Notes: generated by a model from the letters alone, not told the origin. A stretch of DNA of 24,273 nucleotides from an uncultured Eubacteriales bacterium (GCA_900547725.1 URHR01000026.1:1-24273), one strand, 5' to 3'. Shown: positions 7,543-16,817, numbered from the stretch's first letter. Translations and numbers: made by a program.

Positions 7543-8477
7543 TGTTTCTCCCTCCGTGCTTCCTCCGCGACCGCAATCGCGGCATAGTCTCCGATGGCGT
7601 TCCCCAACTGCGCGGTGCGGATCGAACAGACAGATGCCGACATGGGGAGCGCTTCTTCCCGGATGATGCGTTCCGCTTCCGCCCGCAACAGGTTCTCCGA
7701 GCGGGTAAAGACACTGCCGATGACAATTGCCTCCGGATTGAACAGGTCAATCAGGATCGAAAGCCCCCGACCGAGCTGTTCGCCGCAATAGCGGTAGACC
7801 TCGATTGCATCCGCATCGCCTGCATCCGCCGCATCGGCAACCGTTTTTGCGGTGACGGTCGGCAGATCGGCTTCCGTCTGACAATAGAGCGGATGCCGTC
7901 CCTCTTTCAGGGCTTGAATGGCGCGCATCTGACCCAACTGCTTCAGTCCGCCGCCACTGCAAAAGCCCTCGAATGAGCCTCTCTTGCCGTAGCCGACAGG
8001 ACCGTCCGTCGCCATGCGGAGATGTCCGACCTCGCCCGCGTTGCCGTTTGTGCCGCCGTAGAGCCGACCGTCCAGAATCAGCCCCGCGCCCATGCCCGTG
8101 CCGAAGGTGAGGGAAATCATGTTTTTCGTTCCCCTCCCCGCGCCGTACCGCCACTCTGCCAACGCGCAGGCGTTCGCATCGTTGCGCAGAGCGACCGGCA
8201 CACCAAAGCGTTTCCGCAACCGCTCGCAGATCGGTACTTCGTCCCAACCCGGCAGGTTCGGCGGGGAGAGGATAACGCCGCGATTCTCGTCCAACGGTCC
8301 TCCGCAACTGATGCCGATGGCATCGAACGGGGCGAAGGACGCAACCAGTTCTTCGATTTTTGCAAGGCTTTGCGCGTAAGGCAGAGTGGCGAACGCAACG
8401 CGGTTCAGGATTTTTCCTGCGTCATCCGCCTGCACGACAGCGCATTTCGTGCCGCCGATGTCGATTCCGATCAACAT
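7539..8477 (-). CDS. ROK-family sugar kinase
   Basis: The 312-residue protein is a ROK-family protein that should phosphorylate a hexose or amino sugar with ATP. DIGGTK (6-11) is the phosphate-1 loop, RNDANACALAEW (98-109) carries the catalytic Asp100, FGTGMGAGLI (125-134) is the glycine-rich loop, and EVGH gives His152. The usual zinc cluster CxCGxxGCxE is replaced by VGYGKRGSFE (161-170): all three Cys are lost. No N-terminal helix-turn-helix is present, so it is a kinase and not a NagC/XylR repressor. I chose the ATG at 8477 (AAGGGG seven bases upstream, protein starts MLIGIDIGGT); the frame extends 146 codons further without homology. It is coupled to the SIS isomerase downstream and divergent from an AraC regulator that probably controls both. 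Confidence 0.88.
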   Translation of the reverse strand: MLIGIDIGGTKCAVVQADDAGKILNRVAFATLPYAQSLAKIEELVASFAPFDAIGISCGGPLDENRGVILSPPNLPGWDEVPICERLRKRFGVPVALRNDANACALAEWRYGAGRGTKNMISLTFGTGMGAGLILDGRLYGGTNGNAGEVGHLRMATDGPVGYGKRGSFEGFCSGGGLKQLGQMRAIQALKEGRHPLYCQTEADLPTVTAKTVADAADAGDADAIEVYRYCGEQLGRGLSILIDLFNPEAIVIGSVFTRSENLLRAEAERIIREEALPMSASVCSIRTAQLGNAIGDYAAIAVAEEARREKQ

Positions 8478-8531
8478 GGATTTCCCCTTTTTATCGTAGC
8501 GATTGATCACCTTCACGGTTGGAACAGAATC

Positions 8532-8540
8532 ATTATAGCA
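8532..8540 (-). promoter_or_regulatory. Extended -10 promoter of the ROK/SIS operon
   Basis: On the - strand the sequence TGCTATAAT gives a TG-extended -10 box about 55 bp before the ROK start. No good -35 is seen at 17 bp (AAGCGC), so the promoter may need the divergent AraC activator. Confidence 0.6.
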
Positions 8541-8619
8541 TATCTCCGCCCACCGCGCTTCCTGTTTTTTACGGAACACCAACAGAATTTTACGGTCTTT
8601 TATACCATCTCGATCCCTC

Positions 8620-8648
8620 TTGACAAATTCCGTTTCCTGTTGTATAAT
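8620..8648 (+). promoter_or_regulatory. Consensus promoter of the AraC-type regulator
   Basis: TTGACA (8620-8625), a 17-bp spacer and TATAAT (8643-8648), a perfect sigma-A promoter 37 bp before the regulator ATG at 8685. It is divergent from the ROK promoter, leaving about 80 bp for regulator binding between them. Confidence 0.9.
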
Positions 8649-8684
8649 AGAAGCGGAATTTACACAGCGGGAGAGAACCGACCA

Positions 8685-9509
8685 ATGCCAAAAGCCATTC
8701 TTCCATCGGATATCTGGGTAGACAGGAAGCGAAACATGACCGTTACCGAAAAGACGGTCGCTCAGACCACGAAATTTCATATGCACGAATACTTCGAGAT
8801 CGAGCTGATTCTGGACGGCGGCGGAACGCAAAACCTCAACGGCGACACTTTCCCGCTTGAAAAAGGGTGTCTCTATCTGCTCTCCCCCATCGATTTTCAT
8901 GCGGTTATGCCGCAACCTGCGCTATCGCTCATCAACGTCAGCTTTTCCGTGAACGCAATTTCGCCGCGGTTGTTGGGTGACCTGATGCGCCGGGAACACG
9001 CCCCGCTTCTGCGATTGACCGCCCCCGAACTTGCGCAAGCCGAATTTCTGACAAAGCTTCTCGGCGAAGGACTGACGGTTGACGATCCGCAAACCGGGCG
9101 CTATACCAAGAATCTGTTGGAGTGCCTGCTCATCCTGATTCTGCGGAAAAGCACCCAAGCAGTCCGCCGATGCACGGAGTATGATGCCCTTCCGATGTCC
9201 CGCTGTATGCGATATCTGTTTCTCCATTTTGCCGAATCGCCCACACTGACGGAAACCGCAAAGGTCGGCGGATATTCCGCAAGCTATTTCAGCGCCCAGT
9301 TTCATGACACAACGGGAAAAACCTATGTCGACTTTCTGAACGAGCTGAAGCTCAACTATGCCAAAATTCTCCTGCGATCAACCAATGATCCCGTCATCTC
9401 CATTGCGTCCGCAGGCGGCTTTTCTTCCCTTTCCAATTTCAACCGTGCCTTTCGGAAGGAAACCGGAATGTCGCCAACGCAGTATCGGGAAATCAATAAA
9501 AAGCCCTGA
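8685..9509 (+). CDS. AraC-family transcriptional regulator
   Basis: The 274-residue protein has an N-terminal cupin-like sugar-sensing domain (about 25-95; FHMHEYFEIELIL, then LLSPIDFHAV) and a C-terminal AraC/XylS double helix-turn-helix (about 170-272). The latter includes GYSASYFSAQFHDTTGKTY and GFSSLSNFNRAFRKETGMSP, the family signature. It should bind DNA as a dimer and respond to a sugar. The ATG at 8685 was chosen because GGGAGAG and a perfect promoter lie just upstream; the open frame extends back to 8022 but only antisense to the kinase. The divergent ROK kinase/SIS isomerase pair is the likely target, with activation suggested by the weak -35 of that operon. The stop codon lies inside its terminator stem. 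Confidence 0.92.
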   Translation: MPKAILPSDIWVDRKRNMTVTEKTVAQTTKFHMHEYFEIELILDGGGTQNLNGDTFPLEKGCLYLLSPIDFHAVMPQPALSLINVSFSVNAISPRLLGDLMRREHAPLLRLTAPELAQAEFLTKLLGEGLTVDDPQTGRYTKNLLECLLILILRKSTQAVRRCTEYDALPMSRCMRYLFLHFAESPTLTETAKVGGYSASYFSAQFHDTTGKTYVDFLNELKLNYAKILLRSTNDPVISIASAGGFSSLSNFNRAFRKETGMSPTQYREINKKP

Positions 9510-9687
9510 AAACCGAACGGTACAATCGGTTTTCAGGGCTTTGATTTTGAATGCGGAAATCGAAAGTGTTAAGCAAGCTATGATACGAAACAATTAAGGC
9601 AATACCGCGCGGTCCTGTCAATAGTTTTTCGCAAAACTTCATTTTCCCAGATACAATTTTGCGAAAAACTATTGACAGGACCGACAT
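9493..9687 (-). CDS. Candidate 64-residue ORF containing a perfect inverted repeat
   Basis: This small ORF starts MSVLSIVFRKIVSGKMKFCE and is preceded by AAAGGAG (9698-9704), ten bases from the ATG. A TATAAT box lies about 100 bp upstream. Codons 2-26 are almost wholly made of a 27-bp perfect inverted repeat. The 3' end runs antisense to the AraC gene end and terminator. I do not recognise the protein. It may be a real small gene, a leader peptide, or a chance frame over a repeat element, so confidence is low. Confidence 0.35.
   Translation of the reverse strand: MSVLSIVFRKIVSGKMKFCEKLLTGPRGIALIVSYHSLLNTFDFRIQNQSPENRLYRSVFRAFY
9500..9546 (+). terminator. Terminator of the AraC regulator gene
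   Basis: A perfect 17-bp stem (AAAGCCCTGAAAACCGA and complement, 9500-9516 with 9526-9542, 9-base loop) overlaps the stop codon of the AraC gene. The + strand U tract is poor. On the - strand TTTTTATTG follows the stem, so it may serve - strand transcription better. Confidence 0.75.
9610..9683. repeat. Perfect 27-bp inverted repeat, 20-bp spacer
   Basis: CGGTCCTGTCAATAGTTTTT (arm continues to 27 bases, 9610-9636) is matched exactly by its complement at 9657-9683. Neither arm has a usable -10 after its TTGACA. There is no terminator T run. It looks like a palindromic insertion (MITE/REP-like unit) or a large regulatory hairpin. The rest of the 384-bp gap 9510-9893 holds the AraC terminator, a - strand -10 box with a dyad (9792-9836) and the terminator of the membrane-protein gene. 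Confidence 0.85.
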
Positions 9688-9791
9688 GTTCCCTGAACTC
9701 CTTTCGAATGTTTTGTGTAGCGACTTCATTCTACCGGAGTTTTGTGAGCATGTCTATATCTTTTTGGCTCTTTTTTGCTTTTGCGAAAAAT

Positions 9792-9836
9792 ATTATACCT
9801 TACCCTGACCGATTACATCCGCATAACAACCGGTCA
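9792..9836 (-). promoter_or_regulatory. -10 box with adjacent dyad (candidate operator)
   Basis: On the - strand TATAAT (9792-9797) is preceded by an interrupted dyad TGACCGATT (9806-9814) and AACCGGTCA (9828-9836), 8 of 9 positions matching, lying over the expected -35 region. No good -35 hexamer is seen. It would drive the small ORF at 9493-9687 under control of an unknown dimeric regulator. Confidence 0.4.
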
Positions 9837-9848
9837 ATTTTTCCAATC

Positions 9849-9886
9849 AAAAAAGTGCAGGAACGTTCATCGTTCCCGCACTTTTT
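9849..9886 (-). terminator. Terminator of the membrane-protein gene (bidirectional)
   Basis: AAAAAGTGCAGGAACG and CGTTCCCGCACTTTTT form a 16-bp stem with one mismatch/wobble around a 5-base loop, flanked by A and T runs on both sides, starting just after the stop at 9894. Confidence 0.88.
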
Positions 9887-9893
9887 ATTATCC

Positions 9894-10616
9894 TTATGAC
9901 AACCTCGGAAGCAGAATCCTGCCGATCAGAAACAGGATCGTTGCCAGTCCGCCGGCAACCAAAACAAACCAATTGACCGTTTCCTGCCAACGCATCGCAA
10001 TCAGTACGGTATCCATCACAAACATGATCGCAAACGGCACGACAAGAAGCAGATTTTGCCCGTTTCCTTCGAACACGCGCACGGTCAGAAACGTGAAACA
10101 AACAACCAATGCAACAGCGGTAACCGCTTCCAGTACGTGGAATACTCCCGAATGCGAAACAGTCGCTCGGTAAACAACCGGAATTGCCATGGAGAACGCT
10201 ACAAGATAGCAAAGAGAGAGCCAATAGGACGCCGCATGTCCGTCCGCCTTTACCTGAAGGACGGTTTGCAGAATCATGGCAAGGATCAACGCGCCATATG
10301 CGACAAACTGAAGCGGTGCAACCGTATGCTCGGTGTGAACCATTCCCGAAAGAAGCAAAACGCCTGCGGTTATCACAAGCACCCGGTAATTCGGTGTAGC
10401 GCCTCCGAACAGGGACCGCCAGAAACCGCCGTTGAATCCGATCAGCAAAACCAAGGTTGCCGTCAGGGAAAGAACCGTCATCAGATTGACGTATCCGTCA
10501 AAAGGCGTTGCGAAAAAACCGCCCGATCCGACCGAAAACAGACTTCTGATCCGTTCCGTTCCAAGCACTGCAAAATACATCAAAAACAACCACGAAATCG
10601 CAACGTTCATTTTCAT
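9894..10616 (-). CDS. Multi-pass membrane protein of unknown function
   Basis: I do not recognise the family. The 240-residue protein is almost entirely hydrophobic, with about seven transmembrane helices (for example near 42-62, 77-95, 105-122, 130-152, 160-182, 190-208 and 215-235) separated by very short loops. No Cys clusters, nucleotide-binding motif or signal peptide are visible. Two starts are possible: ATG at 10616 has AGGAG only 4 bases away, while ATG at 10610 has a better spacing of about 10. A promoter with its -35 inside a perfect palindrome lies upstream, and the XRE/TPR regulator gene ends just beyond that, on the same strand. Control by that regulator is a reasonable inference. 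A terminator follows closely. Confidence 0.8.
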   Translation of the reverse strand: MKMNVAISWLFLMYFAVLGTERIRSLFSVGSGGFFATPFDGYVNLMTVLSLTATLVLLIGFNGGFWRSLFGGATPNYRVLVITAGVLLLSGMVHTEHTVAPLQFVAYGALILAMILQTVLQVKADGHAASYWLSLCYLVAFSMAIPVVYRATVSHSGVFHVLEAVTAVALVVCFTFLTVRVFEGNGQNLLLVVPFAIMFVMDTVLIAMRWQETVNWFVLVAGGLATILFLIGRILLPRLS

Positions 10617-10673
10617 TGTCTCCTTTTCGTCTCCGCGATGGCAACGCTCCGATCGACTCTAACCGACCGATCA

Positions 10674-10725
10674 ACATTATACCATAATACACAAATTCTG
10701 TCTGTTGTAAAAACAACAGACAGAA
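10674..10725 (-). promoter_or_regulatory. Promoter with 13-bp palindromic operator for the membrane-protein gene
   Basis: On the - strand a -10 TATAAT (10674-10679) has a -35-like CAGACA 17 bp upstream. That -35 lies within a perfect palindrome (10696-10725: arms TTCTGTCTGTTGT and complement, 4-base centre). A third half-site CTGTCTGTT is at 10738-10746. The dyad lacks a following T run, so an operator is likelier than a terminator. Confidence 0.6.
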
Positions 10726-10751
10726 GCAAGATAGCGCCTGTCTGTTATGAA

Positions 10752-11645
10752 TCAGTTTTCTTTCAGGAGTTGTTCCAACAGCTGTACCTTTTCGTTCGTA
10801 TAGCGGTAAGCGCCCTTGAAGTCCTCTGTTTCGCGACAGCAGATTTCCAGATCGCACAGCACCGCGTATAAACCAACCTCGTCCAGAGGGGCTTCCCCGT
10901 TCAGCATCCGCAGAAGAATCGGCATCGCGTTCCGATATCCGTTCTTCGCCATTTCACACCGCGCACGCAGGTGCTCTGCGTAAAAGCGCGGATCGCCAAC
11001 TTCTGCGCTTGCAAGAAAAGCGACGGCAGGTTTGTCGTCCCCTTCGTCCAAAGCGTCCAATGCCCGCGCATAGAGAGCGAACGGCTCTTCATCCCGAATC
11101 GCAACGGAACGGCTCGTATCCAATACATCGGAGGTCAGCATCGGAGATATCCGACGTTCCATATATTCGAAATAAACCGTCGCCTGCGCCGCAATCTGCG
11201 GAAGCGGATAAAGGCATTCATCCGCATACCGCAACGCCTCATCAAAATACCGGCAACAAAGCCGTAATTTTCCGTGGCGGAATGCCTCGCAGGCAATGCC
11301 GGCGTCGCAGGTTGCAAGCAGAAGGCGGATTTCATCGTCCGGTTCGGGGCAGGCAGACAGGCAAAGCGACCGACACCCCGCAAGATCCCCCGCTTTGTAT
11401 GCGCGCTTGATGTTGGCCAGACTGTTCATCTTCTGATAAACAATTTCGTCCCCTTCTTCCGCGAGTAAAAAGCCGACCGGCACATTCAGCCGTCCGGCTA
11501 TATAAACAACGGTAGAAAGCGACGGTTGCGCAGAGCCGTTTTCAATACAGCTCAGCATATTCCGGGTGATCTTGTTACCGGCAAGTTCCGATTGCGTCAT
11601 CAGTTTTGCAACCCGCAAAGATCGAATCTTTTCACCGATATTCAT
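10752..11645 (-). CDS. XRE-family regulator with TPR-like C-terminal domain
   Basis: The 297-residue protein has an N-terminal Cro/C1-type helix-turn-helix at about 4-58 (IRSLRVAKLMTQSELAG, then NMLSCIENGSAQPSLSTV). The long alpha-helical remainder is rich in Ala/Leu/Cys and has repeated helix pairs. This architecture is that of TPR-containing RRNPP-like regulators, many of which sense peptides; peptide sensing here is only possible, not shown. No clear ribosome site precedes the ATG, so translation may depend on the upstream DivIVA-like gene, 54 bp away on the same strand. The gap contains three GCGGTA repeats. The palindrome just beyond its stop codon, in the promoter of the membrane-protein gene, is the likely binding site. 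Confidence 0.87.
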   Translation of the reverse strand: MNIGEKIRSLRVAKLMTQSELAGNKITRNMLSCIENGSAQPSLSTVVYIAGRLNVPVGFLLAEEGDEIVYQKMNSLANIKRAYKAGDLAGCRSLCLSACPEPDDEIRLLLATCDAGIACEAFRHGKLRLCCRYFDEALRYADECLYPLPQIAAQATVYFEYMERRISPMLTSDVLDTSRSVAIRDEEPFALYARALDALDEGDDKPAVAFLASAEVGDPRFYAEHLRARCEMAKNGYRNAMPILLRMLNGEAPLDEVGLYAVLCDLEICCRETEDFKGAYRYTNEKVQLLEQLLKEN

Positions 11646-11699
11646 CCGAAAACCATCACTTTCTACCGCAGGATTTACCGCGTTACCGCCAAGGGAAAC

Positions 11700-12368
11700 T
11701 TACTGCGCCTTGGAAGCCGCCTTGTGTGCCTTGTATGTAGCCGCCATCGCCTTTGCGCGGTCGGTTGCCTCGTTCACTCTCTCGGAGGTTGCCTTGTAAA
11801 CCTTGCCCGGGAGTTCGAAGAGCACGTGCAGACCCGCTGCAATCTTGGCGGAAATGCGCTTGGAGTAATCCACGCAGGTCTTGACGCGACCTGCCAACGA
11901 CTTGCTGTAGAGGTAAGCGTCGAGATCTGCGCGCAGAGCCTCTGCCAGTTTCGCGAAATCCGCGTCGAGGCAAGCGGCAACCTTCTCTGCCGACTTTTCA
12001 TAGAACACATCCGCAGCTCTCTCAGCCTCTTCCAGAATGACCTTCTTCTTTGCAATCGCGGGACCCATTTCCTCATCGCCCCAACGCTTCATCAGCAGGT
12101 CGAACTTCTCTGCCTTCTCGGCGATCTCGGCGTCCAGAATGGGATCGGAATCCTCTGCGGGTGCGGGTGCGGGAGTCTCAGCCGCCAGTTTTGCGGCTTC
12201 CTGCGCCTCTGCCAACTGCTTCTGGAGTTCCGCAACCTGCTCGTTGAGCGATGTAATGGTCGCATCCTTCTCCTGCAGCTTTTCCTCACGGTCCTTCACA
12301 TAGAGGTTGACTTCCTCTTTGTTGTAACCGTTCATCTTGTTTCTGAACATTGTAACTACTTCAGCCAT
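11700..12368 (-). CDS. DivIVA-like coiled-coil protein
   Basis: The 222-residue protein begins with MFRNKMNGYNKEEVNLYVKD, which resembles the GY-(x)-EV-(x)-F N-terminal motif of DivIVA/GpsB proteins that bind membrane or division partners. A coiled coil follows at about 25-70 (EEKLQEKDATITSLNEQVAE), then a Pro/Ala linker (ETPAPAPAEDS) and a charged helical C-terminal half ending in an Ala/Lys-rich tail. It is probably a cytoplasmic scaffold for cell division or envelope growth; the exact role is unknown and the similarity is short. The start has GGAGGG eight bases upstream and its own promoter (TTGAAA-17-TATCAT). The leader of about 80 nt has a hairpin. Confidence 0.75.
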   Translation of the reverse strand: MAEVVTMFRNKMNGYNKEEVNLYVKDREEKLQEKDATITSLNEQVAELQKQLAEAQEAAKLAAETPAPAPAEDSDPILDAEIAEKAEKFDLLMKRWGDEEMGPAIAKKKVILEEAERAADVFYEKSAEKVAACLDADFAKLAEALRADLDAYLYSKSLAGRVKTCVDYSKRISAKIAAGLHVLFELPGKVYKATSERVNEATDRAKAMAATYKAHKAASKAQ

Positions 12369-12398
12369 GATAAAAGCCCTCCAAATCTTTTATACATA

Positions 12399-12438
12399 TT
12401 AGAGGTTTGCGGGTGATACACCACCCTGCGACATCTAA
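12399..12438 (-). promoter_or_regulatory. Leader hairpin of the DivIVA-like gene
   Basis: On the - strand an interrupted stem runs from TTAGA to TCTAA, with an inner GGGTG/CACCC helix and a 6-base loop, between the promoter and the ribosome site. It has no T run. Function unknown. Confidence 0.45.
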
Positions 12439-12450
12439 TGATACAGTTAA

Positions 12451-12479
12451 ATGATATCACATTTTTCAGGATTTTTCAA
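12451..12479 (-). promoter_or_regulatory. Promoter of the DivIVA-like gene
   Basis: TTGAAA (12474-12479), 17-bp spacer, TATCAT (12451-12456) on the - strand; the start site would be near 12444, about 75 nt before the ATG. Confidence 0.7.
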
Positions 12480-12559
12480 TCATTTTTTGCGTCTTTTTGT
12501 ATTTTTGTCGTTTTATACAAAACAGGAGCGCTCGCATTGTGAAAAATCATGAAACGCGA

Positions 12560-12601
12560 CAACAGGCAGAGAGTGGGTCTTACTCTGCCTGTTGCCTTTT
12601 T
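12560..12601. terminator. Hairpin at the end of the hydrogenase operon
   Basis: CAACAGGCAGAG (12560-12571) pairs exactly with CTCTGCCTGTTG (12583-12594) just beyond the hydA stop. The T run (CCTTTTT) lies on the + strand side. In the direction of hydA the stem is followed only by TCGCGTTTC, so termination there would be less efficient. Confidence 0.65.
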
Positions 12602-12603
12602 CC

Positions 12604-14373
<1,770 letters not shown>

Positions 14374-14384
14374 AATCCCCCTTC

Positions 14385-16286
14385 TTAACCCTTGGAAATA
14401 GCCTTGAACTTACAGGTCGACATACAAGCGCCGCACTTCACGCACTTTGCGGGATCGATTTCCATCGAAGCCAGCTTGTGCCCGGGAGCTGTATAGTCGG
14501 TACGGTTGATCGCGCCTGCAGGACAGCTGCGCGCGCACATTCCGCAACCGATGCATTTCTCGCGGTCGATGTTATAGCGGAGCAACTTCTTGCACACGCC
14601 CGCGGGACATTTCTTGTCCACGATGTGCGCAATGTACTCGTCCTTGAAGTAACGCAGGGTGGAAAGCACGGGGTTCGGAGCGGTCTGCCCCAGACCGCAC
14701 AGGGACGCGGACTTGATGTAGTTTGCCAGCTCTTCCATCCGCTCGATGTCCTCCATCTCGCCCTTGCCCGAGATGATCTTATCAAGAATTTCAAGCAGGC
14801 GTCTTGTGCCGACGCGGCAGGGCGTGCACTTTCCGCAGGACTCGTCCACCGTGAAATCGAGGAAGAACCGCGCGATATCCACCATGCAGTTATCCTCATC
14901 CATAACAATCAGTCCGCCCGACCCCATCATAGATCCGATGGCAATCAGGTTGTCGTAGTCGATCGGCGTGTCGATCAGGCTTGCGGGGATACATCCGCCG
15001 GAAGGTCCGCCGGTCTGCGCCGCCTTGAACTTCTTGCCGTTCGGGATACCGCCGCCGATTTCCTCGATGACCTCGCGGAGCGTGGTTCCCATCGGAACTT
15101 CGACCAGACCCGTATTGGTAATCTTGCCGCCGAGCGCGAACACCTTGGTGCCCTTGGACTTCTCAGTGCCCATTCCCGCAAACCATTCCGGACCGTTGAG
15201 GATGATCTGTGCGACGTTCGCATAGGTCTCCACGTTGTTCAGAATGGTCGGCTTATCGAACAGACCCTTGATTGCCGGGAACGGCGGACGGGGTCTCGGC
15301 TCGCCTCTCTTGCCCTCGATGGAGGTCATGAGCGCGGTTTCCTCGCCGCAGACGAACGCGCCTGCGCCGAACCGCAGAGAGATATCGAAATTGAAGCCCG
15401 TCCCGAAGATGTTCTCGCCAAGCAGACCCGCTTCATGTGCCTGCTCAATCGCGATCTTCAGACGGTGAATTGCAATCGGGTACTCCGCACGGACGTAGAT
15501 GTAGCCTTCGTCAGAGCCGATTGCATAGCCCGCAATCGCCATCGCTTCCAGAACCGAGTGCGGGTCGCCTTCCAGAACCGAACGGTCCATGAATGCGCCG
15601 GGGTCGCCCTCATCGGCGTTGCAGCAGACATACTTTTTGCCCGTAGAGCCCATCGCGAACTTCCACTTCAGACCCGTCGGGAAGCCTGCGCCTCCGCGCC
15701 CGCGCAGTCCGGAATCCAGCATGGTCTGCACCACATCCTCGCGGGACATGGAAGACAGAACTTTTGCCAGCGCCTGATAGCCGCGGCGGGCAACGTAATC
15801 GTTGATGTTCTCGGGGTCAATCACGCCGCAGTTGTGCAGCGCAACGCGGTGCTGCTTCTTGTAGAAGGTCATCTCGCCCAGAGAGTTGACCACATGGTGG
15901 TCGCCGCTCTTTTCATGATACTCAAAGCGCGCAACCGGCGTACCGCCGACAATGTGCGTTTCCACAATCTCGGGGATATCGTCGGGGGTCACGCGGGAGT
16001 AGAACGTGCCGTCCGGATAAACGATCATAATCGGACCGAGTGCGCACAGACCGAAACAACCCGTGGTTACAACCTTGACTTCCTTTTCAAGATCATGCGC
16101 CGCCAGTTCCTCTTCCAGTTTCTCGCGCAGTGCGTGCGAGCCGGACGAAGTACAACCCGTACCGCCGCAGATCAGGATATGTTTGCGGTAGCCGTCGATC
16201 GTTTCGTGAACGCCCTCGCGGATCGCAACCGTGTTCTTCAGAGATTCGTAAGCTGCCTGAAGATCAGCAACCGATGTAATTTTCAT
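14385..16286 (-). CDS. hydB: Hydrogenase flavoprotein subunit, NuoF-like (HydB/HndC)
   Basis: The 633-residue protein is the NAD(P)H- and FMN-binding subunit. A thioredoxin-like 2Fe-2S domain is fused at the N-terminus (Cys40, 45, 77, 81). The NuoF core follows: GRGGAGFPTGLKW (196-208) and CNADEGDPGAFMDR (222-235) for FMN/NADH binding. The 4Fe-4S site is ESCGKCTPCR (482-491) with Cys530. A C-terminal ferredoxin domain has two clusters (CIGCGMCARSC, CVKCGACMSTC). This layout is that of bifurcating HydB proteins such as that of Thermotoga. The ATG at 16286 was preferred over an in-frame TTG at 16307, because the TTG lies inside the ribosome site GAGGAGGAG. It follows hydC by 17 bp and precedes hydA by 11 bp. 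Confidence 0.95.
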   Translation of the reverse strand: MKITSVADLQAAYESLKNTVAIREGVHETIDGYRKHILICGGTGCTSSGSHALREKLEEELAAHDLEKEVKVVTTGCFGLCALGPIMIVYPDGTFYSRVTPDDIPEIVETHIVGGTPVARFEYHEKSGDHHVVNSLGEMTFYKKQHRVALHNCGVIDPENINDYVARRGYQALAKVLSSMSREDVVQTMLDSGLRGRGGAGFPTGLKWKFAMGSTGKKYVCCNADEGDPGAFMDRSVLEGDPHSVLEAMAIAGYAIGSDEGYIYVRAEYPIAIHRLKIAIEQAHEAGLLGENIFGTGFNFDISLRFGAGAFVCGEETALMTSIEGKRGEPRPRPPFPAIKGLFDKPTILNNVETYANVAQIILNGPEWFAGMGTEKSKGTKVFALGGKITNTGLVEVPMGTTLREVIEEIGGGIPNGKKFKAAQTGGPSGGCIPASLIDTPIDYDNLIAIGSMMGSGGLIVMDEDNCMVDIARFFLDFTVDESCGKCTPCRVGTRRLLEILDKIISGKGEMEDIERMEELANYIKSASLCGLGQTAPNPVLSTLRYFKDEYIAHIVDKKCPAGVCKKLLRYNIDREKCIGCGMCARSCPAGAINRTDYTAPGHKLASMEIDPAKCVKCGACMSTCKFKAISKG

Positions 16287-16303
16287 CTTGGGTTCTCTCC
16301 TCC

Positions 16304-16801
16304 TCAATCCATGTACTTTGCAAGAATGGTGGGGACATCCGCCTTGGTCAGTCTGCCGTAAACCTCACCGTTGACGGTAAGGACGGGCGCCAGACCGCAA
16401 GCGCCGATGCAACGGGTCGCTTCGATGGAATACTTTCCGTCCGAGGACGTGCTTCCGACCGGAACGCCGAGCTGTTCGGAGATCGCCTCAATGATTTCAC
16501 CCGATCCCTTGACATAGCAAGCGGTACCGAGACAGACCGCGATGCTGTACTGTCCGTCGGGATTGAGCTTGAACTGCGCATAAAACGACGCGATGCCGAA
16601 GATTTCCTCCAACGAAACGCCCGTTTCCAATGCAATGATACGCTGAACTTCAACAGGCAGGTATCCGTAGATTTCCTGTGCCTCCTGAAGAATCGGCATC
16701 ATAGCGCCCTTTTCCCCGGCGTGCTTCCGGATCACGGCGCGCAGAGCAGCTTCCTGCTCGGGCGTTCCGCGAAAAGCAACCGTGGTCAGTTTCTTTTTCA
16801 T
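16304..16801 (-). CDS. hydC: Hydrogenase 2Fe-2S subunit, NuoE-like (HydC/HndA)
   Basis: The 165-residue protein is a NuoE-type thioredoxin-fold 2Fe-2S subunit. The four ligands are seen as CLGTAC and, later, CIGAC, with the family pattern C-x4-C ... C-x3-C. GYLPVEVQRIIA and FGIASFYAQF are typical NuoE segments. It passes electrons between the flavin of HydB and the hydrogenase. The ATG at 16801 was chosen (AGGAGG 11 bases upstream); an in-frame TTG at 16810 lies only two bases from the ribosome site. It is the first gene of the hydCBA operon, behind its own promoter and a dyad that may be an operator. Confidence 0.94.
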   Translation of the reverse strand: MKKKLTTVAFRGTPEQEAALRAVIRKHAGEKGAMMPILQEAQEIYGYLPVEVQRIIALETGVSLEEIFGIASFYAQFKLNPDGQYSIAVCLGTACYVKGSGEIIEAISEQLGVPVGSTSSDGKYSIEATRCIGACGLAPVLTVNGEVYGRLTKADVPTILAKYMD

Positions 16802-16817
16802 AACTTCCAAAGCCTCC

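Noticed and set aside
10696..10725. Intrinsic terminator of the XRE gene
   Set aside because: The stem is perfect, but it is followed by ATTTGTG and not a T run, and it covers the -35 of the next promoter; an operator fits better.
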